Positions 1-13,400 of a stretch of 64,000 bases of DNA are shown one piece after another. The stretch covers positions 26,671,137 through 26,735,136 of the forward strand of contig NC_068366.1 in assembly GCF_020536995.1 (NCBI RefSeq), in the 5' to 3' direction. The notes beneath the pieces are model-generated. The model saw nothing but the letters and a program-made list of their open reading frames with translations, did not search any database and was not told where the DNA came from. Position 1 is the first letter of the stretch, and each line of letters starts with the position of its first letter. A program made the position numbers and the translations under genes. The DNA is from Dreissena polymorpha. Taxonomy: Eukaryota; Mollusca; Bivalvia; Myida; Dreissenidae.

Positions 1-100
1 GGATCAAGTACTGGTGCTACATCCTTTATATACTTAATAACTCTCAGTTTTTGCCATTTATTTAAACTTAAGCTTTGCTGTACTCCTGAAGCATGGTTTT

Positions 101-560
101 TATTGTCCCCTACCGGTATCACCGGAGGGGACTTAAGGTTTGCGCTCCGTCTGTCAGTCCGTCCTTCCGTCAGTCCGTCCGTCCGTCACACTTTTCTGGA
201 TTCTGCAATAACTTTTAAAGTTCTTAATATTTTTTCATGAAACTTGGAACATGGATAGATGGCAATATGGCCATTATGCATGTCATTTTATTTTGTTCCT
301 ACGTCAAAAATTTTGGTTGCTATGGCAACAAATAGACTTGAAATACTGCTGAAAATGGTGGTTATCTGGCTCCTGCGATAACTTTAAAAGTTCTGAATAT
401 TTTTTCATGAAACTTGGAACATGGATAGATGGCAATATGGACATTATGCACGTCATTTTGTTCCTACATCAAAAATTGTGGTTGTTATGGCAACAAAAAA
501 ATATTCTGAAAATGGTGGAATTTCTGACAATGGTGGAGCCGGTAGGGCACCATATTGCTT
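101..560 (+). repeat. Helentron-like dispersed repeat, family H1
   Basis: Head hairpin with arms GTCCCC/GGGGAC around ACCGG, then a run of GTCY units, then two copies of a ~120-bp core containing TTTTTCATGAAACTTGGAAC. The tail repeats the head arm inverted (CCGGTAGGG) and ends ATTGCTTG. It lies in UTP14 intronic sequence. The class is inferred from structure. Confidence 0.5.
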
Positions 561-599
561 GATAATAGCCTTGTTGATTGATTATTTTGTTGTTGTCAT

Positions 600-835
600 A
601 ATACAAAGGTGTTCTTTGATTTTTACTTAAGGGTGTTGTAATTGTAAAATATGGTGTTCATTTTTTTTTACTGTGGTTTGTTGTAGTTGTAAAGCATAGT
701 GTTTATTGATTGTTACTTGAGGTTGTTGTAATTGTAAAACATAGTTTTCATGTTTTGTTACTGACATTTGTTGTAATTGTGAAACATAGTGTTCATTGAT
801 TGCTACTTTAGGTTTCAGTAATTTGGCATAGTGTT
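600..835 (+). repeat. Degenerate ~65-bp tandem repeat
   Basis: Three to four diverged copies of a unit built on GTTGTAATTGTAAAACATAGTG with T-rich spacers, in a UTP14 intron. Confidence 0.6.
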
Positions 836-881
836 AAGGTATTTTATATTATATTTTTTCACATGTCAACATTGAATGTAT

Positions 882-1150
882 ATATGTGTCGTGTTCTGAA
901 AAAACTGGGCTTAATTCATGTGCGTAAAGTGTTGTCCCAGATTAGCCTGTGCAGTCCGCACAGGCTAATCAGGGACGACACTTTCCGCTTTTATGGTATT
1001 TTTAGTTTCAAGAAAGTCCCTCCTTACCAAAATTCAAGTTTAGGCGGAAAGTGTCGTCCCTGATTAGCCTGTGCGGACTGCACAGGCTAATCTGATACAA
1101 CACTTTACGCACATTAATTAATCCCAGTTTTCTCAGAACAAGACACATAT
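882..1150. repeat. Foldback MITE, family A
   Basis: Inverted-repeat element. Outer arms are ATATGTGTCGTGTTCTGA and its complement. Inner arms carry GTCGTCCCAGATTAGCCTG and AGGCTAATCAGGGACGAC. About 260 bp with no coding capacity. Several open frames here are chance translations of the repeat. Confidence 0.75.
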
Positions 1151-1210
1151 ACTTTTTGAAGTATAACTTTCAACAAAGCCATGAGCATATTATGCTGACT
1201 GTATTTACAG

Positions 1211-1288
1211 ATCAGTCGTACAACGGCATACGAGGCCACTACACATGACTTGTCCAAGTGGGAACCAACTGTCAAGGAAAACAGGAAG
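1211..1288 (+). CDS. UTP14: UTP14 exon (first visible)
   Basis: 26 codons, phase 0 at both ends, acceptor tttacag and donor gtaaac. It encodes ISRTTAYEATTHDLSKWEP and onward, matching the conserved SKWDP segment of UTP14. A foldback repeat ends 60 bp upstream. Confidence 0.88.
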
Positions 1289-2052
1289 GTAAACTTCAAA
1301 TGCAATCAGAACAGAAAGGCTGTTACTGACATGACCATTGATATGAAGGCTTGTTTCTTCAGAACGAGTTAAACTTTGCGCTGAATTAGTGCATTGATAA
1401 ATGAATACATCCCTGGATTATTTCATCTATTTGCATTTGAAAAGTAAATATGGTTATTATAATGGATGATCAATTTGTTTGAACCATCGGACCCATCAGC
1501 AGGCTAACCATTTGAGCTGCGTTCTTGGAAAATTAGGCTTAATGCATTTGCATAAAGTGTCTTCTTAGGTAAGCCTGTGGCTTAAGAACAGGCTAATGTA
1601 GGACGACATTTTCCGCGTAAACTGCAGTTTTGCTCAGAAGAGATTTACTTTAAACAAAAATGTCATTATAGCAGAAAGTCTCATCCCTGATTAGCCTGTG
1701 TGGACTGCACAGGCTAATCTAGTACGTCACTTTACTTACATGCATTAAGCCCTGTTCAGTCTCATTGGATCATTGATGTTTGCAGGCAGAGCAGCTCCAA
1801 TTCCCGCTACACAAACAGGATTTCTCTGTGGTCACTACAGACCAGCTGGTGCAGAGATTCCAGGTATAGTGATTTCATTGCGTAAAATCAGTATTGCTTA
1901 TGACAAAATATAATTTATTGCTTTTTCTCAGCTAAAAAATATCAATTTGGAGTTGGGAGGCAAAGCGTTAAATCACCAATTGCAAAAAAAATGCAACTAT
2001 ATAAATCTTTATTGAAGGGAAAATACAAACAATTGTTGTTAACCCATGAGAG

Positions 2053-2093
<41 letters not shown>

Positions 2094-5000
2094 TATATAT
2101 GTGAAACCTATGTGATTTTGCCAGTCTTCCACTGTTGGAGGTTTTCATTAAACTTAAGCAACCGTTAGTCAATCTTAAGGTGATTGCTATTTCAAAATAT
2201 TATGCCACTTCAAAGACATTTGATGTTTGAAAGTTGGTATACATGAAAATTGTTATATGGATTTAAGCAAAATAAATAAATTTGATTATTACACCTTACA
2301 CATGTCCAGATGAAGGGCAATATCAATTAAAACCGAAAGGTCCCTAGTAGAGCTTTGGGACTCCTGCATTGTATTACTGTCACAACCAATCCCTTGTTTC
2401 TGTAGCCGAGGACCCCGCTGGAGATGGCTGTGGCGGCCTTGTTGCACGGTAGTGAGAATGTAGTACAAGACAACAGCAAGGAACTCACGCTGGCTGAACA
2501 GAGGGCCCTCGCTGCCATGGATATACAAAAGGTAACTGAGCATGGCTTTTTATCCCACGCCATGGGCGGAGGGATATTGTTTTGGCGTTGTCCGTCCATC
2601 CGTCCGTCTCTCCGTCCGATCTTCGGTCTGTCCATCCGGAGCCACATCTTGGAAGTGCTTTTTCGGATTTCATTCAAACTGGGTATGAGTATATATATAG
2701 ATAACAGAATGATGCACGCCAAATGGCATTGTACACCATCCGTAAATAACGGCCCTTTGTATCTTGAAAAAATGCTTTTTTTAGTGTCAAATAAAACACT
2801 TTTGTGTCCAGAAGCATATTGGCGGGGGATATCAATTCAACGAATTTGCTTGTTCTCCTTATTTTTATGCCCCCCTTCGAAGAAGAGGGGGTATATTGCT
2901 TTGCTCATGTCGGTCTTTCGGTCGGTCTGTCGGTCGGTCTGTCGGACGGTCCGTCCACCAGGTGGTTGTCAGATGATAACTCAAGAACGCTTGGGCCTAG
3001 GATCATGAAACTTCATAGGTACATTGATCATGACTCGCAGATGACCCCTATTGATTTTGAGGTCACTAGGTCAAAGGTCAAGGTCACGGTGACCAGAAAT
3101 AGTAAAATGGTTTTTGAATGATAACTCAAGAACGCATACGCCTAGGATCATGAAACTTCATGGGTAGATTGATCATGACTTGCAGATGACCCCTATTGAT
3201 TTTGAGGTCACTAGGTCAAAGGTCAAGGTCACGGTGACCTGAAATAGTAAAATGGTTTCCGGATGATAACTCAAGAACACATACGCCTAGGATCATGAAA
3301 CTTTATGGGTAGATTGATCATGACTCGCGGATGACCCCTATTGATTTTGAGGTCACAAGGTCAAAGGTCAAGGTCACGGTGACCGGAAATAGTAAAATGA
3401 TTTTCGGATGATAACTCAAGAACGCTTTTGCCTAGGGTCATGAAACTTCATAGGTAGATTGATCATGACTTGCAGATTACCCCTATTGATTTTGAGGTCA
3501 CAAGGTCAAGGTCACGGTGACCCGAAATAGTAAAATGATTTTCGGATGATAACTCAAGAACGCTTTTGCCTAGGGTCATGACACTTCATAGGTACATTGA
3601 TCGTGACCCGCAGATGACCCCTATTGATTTTCAGGTCACTAGGTCAAGGTCACAGTGACAAAAATCGTATTCACAGAATGGCTGCCACTACAACGGACAG
3701 CCCATATGGGGGGCATGCATGTTTTACAAACAGCCCTTGTTGTAGTATGCCCTTTACCCATGAAATTGGGAATTTTAGCATCAGTTTGCTGCAAATAGGG
3801 AAAAAGTATAGTTTTATTTTTGACAACATTTGCGTAAGTGTTGATGAAAAAATCCTGATCTTAAACAAATCAGTGAAATGATTATTACAACTGCTAAAGT
3901 CTTTATATTTACACTGTACAAACCTATCTTTAAACATTTGACCGTCACGCAATCAATTGGGAATATTAAAACTGGATTAGGGAAAAAACACATTTTTGGC
4001 CATTTGAATTTCAAGCCAATTATTGCTTTAAAATCAGCAGAACAAAGTCTAGGCCAATTGGAAGTAAAGGAAAACATGCGTGTTCTAGTAATCATACATA
4101 TAGTCTAGAGGGGTTTGATTTCTCCTCCTTTCAGCTTACTACCAAGGTAGTTTACAGATAGTTCTTATCGTTAGGATAGATAGTTCTTATCGTTAGGATA
4201 GAGAGTTCTTATCGTTAGGATAGAGAGTTCTTATCGTTAGGATAGATAGTTCTTATCGTTAGGATAGATAGTTCTTATCGTTAGGATAGATAGTTCTTAT
4301 CGCTAGGATAGATAGTTTTTATCGTTAGGATAGATAGTTCTTATCGTTAGGATAGATAGTTCTTATCGTTAGGATAGATAGTTCTTATCGTAAAGATAGA
4401 TAGTTCTTATCGTTAGGATAGATAGTTCTTATCGTTTGGATAGATATTTCTTATCGTTAGGACAGATAGTTCTTATCGTTAGGACAGATAGTTCTTATCG
4501 TTAGGATAGATAGTTCTTATCGTTAGGATAGATAGTTCTTATGTTTTTGTTGAGCCCTGTTAATTAAAGGATTAGCCAGTTTTCCGCCTCTGACACCTTG
4601 TTATCATTTGCTAAGGCGGCGGGATATAGAATTGGCGTTGTCTGTCTGTCGTTCAGCCTGTCACAAAATTTGTAAGGGCTATATCTCAGAAACTATATAA
4701 GATATCAACATGAAACTTTATGGCTGTATAGATGTCAATGAGGAAAAGTGCCCTGCACAAGAACAACAACACTTCACTTTCTTGAATAAGAGTTACTATT
4801 CTTTTTTTTTTTTCTACGATGTAACTTTTCAGGGCTATATCTCAGATACGCTACATGACTTCAAAATGAAACTTCATGGGAGTATTGATATCAATGAGGA
4901 GAATTGCAATGCATAAAACAAATTACCTTACACTTAATTTGTTGTGTGGATAATACCGATTAACACCCATCCATAAACAAAATATATTTCGCCGCTAATA

Positions 5001-7367
5001 TTACTTCAACAAATTTGCTTGTCTTACTGTTTATTGTGTCCCATATTGAAGATATTGGAGTATTTAGGTAAGCTTATATTGGTTGATGTGTCGCTAGACC
5101 AATTGTTTGAGGCCTTAAAAATGCAACATGTTCAACAGTTTTCATCCAATCATCACTAGCTAAAGAAACTTCAGCGTACAGTTTATATAGTATTGACATA
5201 CCTGTACGCTGAAGCCAACCCCGTATCGAACGTCAACCAGAGTCGTAACATATTTATGTCATGCTATAAATCAAAGAATGCTCATTTTCTTGGATACATT
5301 TCTACATATATTGGTGAATGAATATAAATTACTGCATTGAGGAATAAATTAAGGTTCAAATGTTTTAAATGCAATATTACAATAGATGAAAATAACTCAT
5401 CAGTCTGAAATTCACAATTTAGACGCCATTGTCGCTTTGTCACATGACGAGTTTTCATTTGGATACTTTCGGATTGACCTTGACATTTTATGCTGAAATT
5501 GTAAACATTACTTTCATTTTCTAAAATCTATTATTTGTGATTAACAACTTACGTCTGGTGGATTATATCAGTGTGAATCAGGTAGTTTTAAATAATATTT
5601 ACTTTGAGTTTGTATTTACACTACAATTTGTTTACAAAACAAGCCAGAATAATCTAAAATACCGGGAAATGTCATTCTAAATTTGAAAACATTTGAGCAC
5701 ATGGTATGTTACTAAAAATAGAAATAACGTCAAATGACTGTGAAATCTCGGGAGATTTGCATTTCAAGAAAGTCTGTCACATCGCCGTTTTTCAATATGT
5801 TAGAGCAGAATAGATAAATTTTAAATGTTTAAGATAGTATTTGTGAAAGAATATATCGGTTAAATGTGAAAAATGTCAATCTTTCCGATCAAGTGGTTAA
5901 TTTGGGCCAATACTGCATTTAAAAGCTGTTTTGGACCGGTCTTTGTTAACTGTCAACTTTTCGGGAATTTCTGGTTGACTTTCCTAATGGGGTTGGTCCA
6001 TAACTATAAAGTCGCGCCAGTCAAAAATCATAAAAAGCGACATTTAAAGTTATGGTAGCCAGAACTAAATCATCACAAGCATTGATAATTTGTGTAAATA
6101 TTGCCAGAGCGGGCGTAACTACTTTACTATTTTGATGTTTTGTTAAACTTCATTGTGTTAATAATCAGTGGTTTAATTGAAATACATTCGAGTCTGTTTC
6201 CATGATCAGGGACTACCCTAGGGAGAAGTGACTTCTCCTTTGTTTTGAAACAGGGAGAAGTTTGGAAAATCAGGGAGAGGTTTGTGCAAACAATATCAAT
6301 AACCAAAGCGTGTTTATTTTACAACTTATTATTTCTATCATTATACTATGTTTATTTGTAAAAACAATAAATTCTCACTAAAATCTTCTTCGTCATAACA
6401 CATTTAAGCAGGGACCTATACAAACAAAGGGATTAGCAACCTCGCGATATCCCGTTACAGCACGCAAAATAAACCGGTGCGCGAGATCAGGGACCTATAC
6501 TTTAATCTCGATCGATTGGTCCCGGTGCAGCGATAATAAACCGGTGCGCGAGATTTGATAATCTCGATCGATTGGTCCTGTGTAGCGATAATGCGGCTAC
6601 ACGATATCGATTGCGAGGGATTTCGCTTATTTAACGCGTTACGTTTTTTCGGATTCAAATTATATTATGTTAAATAAACAAGTACGTATTCGTTTAATTG
6701 TTGTGTTGTTGTGTTGTTGATCTCAAAATCAATCATTAATTAGTCTTATTATTACGCAGTAATGTCGAACGGGCACCCAATTATCGGACTCTTTGATGAA
6801 TATTAATTGCCGGTTGTTTCGCCAGGGTTAAATTGCCGTTGTTTATCGCACGTACATGCATGTACAAAAGACCGGTCTTTTAATAGAATTAAAATGTTAC
6901 CATGTTTTGTTTAAAATAGCAACATTATCAAGACATGTTAAGTGCAAACAACTCAAAATGTATAATTGTTCTTTTAACTTCCGACGCAGCAAATTTTCGA
7001 ATGTTATTTTAATATTCATTTGGACTCCCTTAAGTCATAGTGAACGTCGGATTCATGGAATTTACTGAAAATGTCTTCTAAACATAAAGATTTCCTTTCA
7101 TGGGATGACGACATAGATTTAGATTTGGTATTAGGTGATTATACTGATGATGAGGCAAACAATAAATCGCAAGCAAGCACGAAAGAGCTGTGCTATATTT
7201 GTCCTGTTTGTGGCGCGGAGTATAAAAGTGTATCAGGATTTCGAGGTCATGTCATGAAAAAACATCAACAGAATTTACGAGGTAATAAATATTGGATGCA
7301 TTTTTTAGTTCTGCATTTTGCGTACAAACAAGACAAAAAACAAGAAAGGTTTTCGTGTTTTAGTAGT

Positions 7368-7408
<41 letters not shown>

Positions 7409-10400
7409 TCATGTTTTATTCGTTTTATTATCATATATATCTCGAACAATCAATAAATAAAACAACATTAATAAATCAAATCCGCACATGCAAGTAAGAT
7501 ATCCAAAACAGTGGACACATGATACGGTGTAATAATGATGAGACAATTGAATCTGGCATTTACAGTTACTACTAAATAGTGTGTACAAAGGAGTTTAGTG
7601 TTTTATTCCTTTAATTATTTTCAAAGAAATGAATATAAAACGTGTTGTAGAATGGTTTTGACAAAATTATGGACAAAGATTTAAATGCAGTTAATAGAAC
7701 ATAAATGTTTATTCTGACTTAAGCATATTAAGCTAATCGTCATTTACATTACATTTACAATGACAGCATGCTTTTGAAGTAAATACAAATCATGCATCAC
7801 TTCGAAAAAAGTTCAATTTACAATATAAGGAATAAACATGTTTTCGTGAGAATGTTAATATTGTTAATACATAGTGACCACATAATGTCAAATGTAGTTT
7901 AATAATAACAACACTTCGTTACATTATTCTGTACCAGGGACCTATACTTGTATAGGTCCCTGTCTGTACCAAAGTTCATAAGTGAAAAATATAATTATTA
8001 AATGATTTTTTAAAAACAAGAATTACATACATTAATATAAAGTTAGGACATATATAATTGCATAAAGTATATACTTGCATTGTTTTTCATTCGTAATTAC
8101 AAAATTTTAGAAATATAGAATTGAGTAATACTGACAATGTAAAAGCTGTATGATATAAATGATACCTCTACCTATGCTACACTTAATTGTAGTTAAGTAT
8201 AAGTAATATCCTTGTGTTGACAACCTATACTAAAGCAAAACTATAGTTTATGTATAGCGATATGGTTCCTTAGAGTATATAAAGTACAATCATTTTATTT
8301 AGAGAGCAATCGATAAGAAAAATTAATAACTCCATCTATACAAACTAGTTAATTTCATTTATCTATATCCCAACATCGCCTATCTATGCGAAAAAAATAT
8401 ATAGATGAGCTAGAGGGATATATTTGCTCGTAGGAAATTAAATAATATTGTACGTAGGAAATTAAATAATATTGTTAGCTTTAGAAAAAAAAAGACAAAA
8501 TAACTTACATGTAGAAAATATTATACAAATTATATGGTAAGTTATTTTTTCGCATTTTTTTTTTCAAATAGTACATTATTTTTTCGTTTCATACATACAA
8601 TATTATTTAATGTACAATACCTTCAAATTAAAAAAACAACAACAAAATAACTATACATAAAAAACATACACATGTTACATGAACATTCAACAATACACAT
8701 GTTATACTAGTTGGATGTAATGTTTCAGTAACTAATCACTTTCTTAAAATATAGTACAAGTGTACAACATGTAAAAACATGGATCCATAAGATAAGACAT
8801 ATGCTTTAACTATACCGCACATTACTTTTACATAAATAGGCACGTAGTCTACATTCAGTAATCGCACTTGAACAAACTGAATAAAATCAAATAAAAGATT
8901 CATATTATGTACAACATATAAACAAATCCAATACTTGTTATACCCAAAAAATCCAATACTAGTTATTCATTCAATGCGATCCAATACCTTTTGCAAACTA
9001 AATTATTCAAAGTTCTTTTGAGTCTGCAGTGAGAACAATTTCTTAAAGAAAATGTTAATATTCAAGTAACATTGATGCTACATACAGAACCAGTGATTAA
9101 GCAGTATTTGCATGGTTTTAGGAACTCAGTTTATAATAACATGACAATATAAAAGTAAAATGTGCAGCTCCATGAGAAACACATGCATGCCAAATATCAA
9201 ATTGCTATCTTCAATGTTGCAAAAGTTATGACCAATATTAAAGTTTTCAGACGGACGGACTGACTGGCGGACAGTTAAAAAACTATACACCACCATTTGG
9301 GGGCATAAAAATTCATAACATATATAACACCGAAATTTGTTTAATGATTTATCCTTGTCATTTAAATTGATCAATAAGTAAAGTTCACTGCATTAGCTAA
9401 ACAATATTTATAGGATACAAGTTACTTTTTAAAGATACCATTTTTGTTCTAGGACTTATGGCAGATATTTTATAATGTACAGAAATAAAAAAAATTCCAT
9501 CATCGAGTGTATGAGGTTCATGTATTGTGCATACCATCCCAGCACTGACAAAAGTTAAATTTACAGAAAAGGTTTACATGAATTATCTATGCATACAAAT
9601 AAATCTGTATGATTGGTTTATGGAAACTTATGTTAATAATCTGTAATGGAAACTTATGTTAATAATCTGTAAACATACATTTCCATAAAAAAAGATTTAT
9701 TTTTATGCAAACATAATCAGGGACCTATACAAACATATTTGTATAGGTCCCTGACATAATTAACCCATTTATGCCCAGTGGACTCTCCCATCTTTCTAAA
9801 TTGGATCAATTTATTTCCAAAATTAGGGGTGTCAAGTATATTTATATCTATATTTAGAATATTTCATAAAGAAATTCATTTAAGCAAACAGCGCAGACCC
9901 AGATGAGACGCCACATTATGCGGCGTCTCATCTGGGTCTACCCTGTTTGCAATGTTCTTTTTCTCAGGACGCTAGGCATAAATGGGTTAAAGTCAACCTT
10001 TTCTGTTTACTTTCGTCTTTTTAACTTGGAATGGTCTATGTTTTCTTTGTCGACCGCACCCCTTTTAATGTTTCCCTGCTTTACTGGTACAGCCAAAGAG
10101 TCGACAGTTCTCATTGTTGTCATCACATTTCTGACCTCATAGACAGTTGGGTTATTATTTGATCCCGCTTTATGTCTATAGTGACCGAAATGTTGCTCAA
10201 GAGGATCCTGATTGAAATTATGGGTCAATACAAAATTAGCACCCTTGCTTAACATAAACTTCACACACTCGGTGATGGAATTTACAGATATTTTAAGTCC
10301 ATCGAGAGTCTGGTGGCTTAAAATCATCTTGGCCCGCTGGGAATCATTGAAAATTCCTGGTCTACTTTGAATGCTCTCCTCCCACTTATTGATGTAACCA

Positions 10401-13400
10401 AGAAAATCTTTAGTCAGGAAGTTCAAGCGTTCATCATCCACACTAGTGTACGGCAGTAAATTGTCATTGCGTTTATTTCTCCCTTCAAACAAACTCCTAA
10501 CATTTAGACAGTCAAAAAATTTGTTGAATAGTTTCATGAACTGCACAGTTTCTGAGACCTCTGGACCGTACAACTCCTCAAGGGCAAGAGCTACAGAGTC
10601 GCTCAGAACCTGTGCAGCTAAACTGACCTTCATGTAGTTGAAGGAAAGCAGATCAATGTGTTTTCGCGACAACTTTGGGCAGGGAGAGTACAAGTTCATC
10701 TCGCAATGTTCCTCAAATAAACGAACTAGGTGCATCCATGAAATGTCTTTATCATTCCTCCACAGCATTCTTGATTTTTTGTGGGCATGTGAGTTACTAA
10801 AATTGTTCCTCACAGTCTTCAGAAGATGTGGAACATCTGATATAAAGTAAATGTTCTGGTCACTGTTGTGTGGATTTTCCGTCTTGTATACCACAGATTC
10901 AATACCCACTCGATGCATGTTGAAAAACCGTCTATTTGGTGATGCACCGTCACAAGTGAAGAACAAGACATGTAAATTAATTTGGGATAATTGTAGTAAC
11001 GCTACTGTCTTCCACAGAATGGGGTACAAAAAATCGGCTGTTATGCCTGTCGTTGCAAAACCAAACAACGGAAAACACCAGTTGCAAGACAAACTTCGCA
11101 GCATCACAACCAACATGTATTTTGCTAGTTCTTTTTTAGTTTCATTCTTTGTTTCGCTGAATTGCATCATTTCATTGGCAACATCGCCTAGATTGCAGTA
11201 TCCGATGAGCTGTCCAGTGTGTTTGTCGTACACTAAATCTTCTTTAATTTTTATCTCATCAAAGAGAAGACCGACATAATTCCTCCACTCTGTGTCATAC
11301 AGGTGTCTCTTCACAGCTTCCTCCTTCAACAAACCTAGAACATCTGCCTGGTGACCCATTTCACTCTTAAGGAAGTGCGAATAGTCAAATAATGTCCTTG
11401 TTGATGGCAAATTTACAAATCCAGTTTCGCGAAGAACATCATACGCTGTTTCTGACTTTTGTCGAAGGTAGAGACACCAACGAATGATCATGGGGTGCCA
11501 GCGCATCCCTCGACTGTCTTTCTTTTTGGCAAAAGACATCTGCTGTTCCCAAAACAGACGCTGTCGGCTGGTAGAAATCGGGAACGATTTTTCAAATTCT
11601 GTCTCACAACTTGCCATCAGGTCTTTCAGTTCATGATGTTCACTGCCTTCAACACTGATCCCATTTGCTGTGATGATCTTATCAAATTCCCTCCTTTGTT
11701 TCCACAACTCTGTTTGTAAATTTTTTATTTCATGTTTCTGCTCGTTTAATTTCATATTAAGTTCCTGTTTAGTCATGTCTCTATGTTTAAAGTTTGTGTG
11801 GCTGTATTTTCGGCACGAATTTAGTCTGCTTTCAACCCTATTTTTCCTGCTTTGTAATAAGTAAAAGTACTTTTTGCAGGCTGTACACTTTTTTGATGTG
11901 GACAGCATGTCACATTTCACAGATCTAATAGTGGAATTATATCTCTCTCCACTGGCATGTGTTGCGTTGAAGTCCCCTTCCCTGTACGCCACAATTTCTG
12001 GGGAGTTGTTGCTGGACAACCCTGATCCAATGGGAACTAAATTTGAAAATTCCACCTCAGGATTTCCTATGCAGACATCAAGTTTTAACAGTCTTTCCAA
12101 TAACACCAGAACATAAGCAACGCGATTGATATGTTGTGGCAGTCCAGTCCATATTTGGTGAGATCTCGGAATGCATTTCCGATGCACATAGACAGAGCAT
12201 GTAAAATCACTCTTAATTTCAACCGATAGCTTGATTGCTGTCAGACTGTCATTTGCGTACAACTGTAACATTTGAATTGATTGCTCTGATTCCTTTACAA
12301 TGAACTGAGATGAAATATTTTGCAGTTTAAGTTCCACAGCAAAGTCTGAGAAGGTTGTCGTCTCCACCTCCATTTCTAGAAGCCCTGAACTACATTCCAT
12401 CACATCAGCTTCAGGCTTATCAATGTTTGTCTCCTGGAAGGAGTCAAGCTCATATGTGGAGTCTTCATCAATAGCATAACTATGATCACTTGTGACCTGC
12501 ACATTTTCACTTTCTGACTGGGTAGAAGTATCTGTTGTAGCTTTAATTTTCACCAGGGGTTCACTGGCAACATGGTTTTCTTCCTTTGGCTGTTCAGATG
12601 TTATGTAGTGGTACTTGCGTTTCACCGTAAGGGATCCTCTTTTGCGTTTTCTAGGCATTCTAAAAGCATAAAACAAAACATATTCTAAAAATCAGTTAAT
12701 AAAATGTTTACACAGTCACCATTATTTATTGAAAACATGGCTTGCCACCATAGGAAGACTAATAGACTATGCCAACTTTTTCCACATTTTTCGCAACCTT
12801 AACGCAAAACCTAAATGCAAAGTGTGACGGAATTTCAGACGACCAGACAGATGGACATAAAAATGTACTTAGTTGTATCAACATATTAATAAAATTAATT
12901 GAAATATTTATGTAAGAATTCCGATTTTTTGCTGTAATTGAATAACAATTATCTACACATTTCAGAAATTCTTAATTGAAGCATTAACAATGTCGAAACA
13001 AACTCTTGAAAATATCTCAGAATAAATGTTTTCTCCAATGATAAAGAAATATGACCTTTGCAATTTTTCAATTTTTTTTCTAGGATAATAGTTATACAAT
13101 TTATATTTTAAAAAACATTGGCCAAACATTCTGTGAATGAGAACGATTATAAATTATGTCTCTTGTTTTGAGAAAACTTGGCATAATGCATGTGCGAAAG
13201 TGTCGTCCCAGATTAGCCTGTGCAGTCCGCACGGGCTAATAAGGAACGACACTTTCCACTTTTATGACATTTTTCGTTGAAATGAAATCTCTTCTTAGCA
13301 AATATCCGATTAAGGCGGAAGGTGTCGTCCCCGATTAGCCTGTGCAGTTACGCACTTGCATTATGCCCAGTTTTCCCAGAACACGACTCATATAATAATG

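Noticed and set aside
863-1063. Open frames through family-A foldbacks (also 21414-21614, 21570-21863)
   Set aside because: They translate both arms of a repeat present about ten times in the window. No domain, and the frames end at repeat edges.
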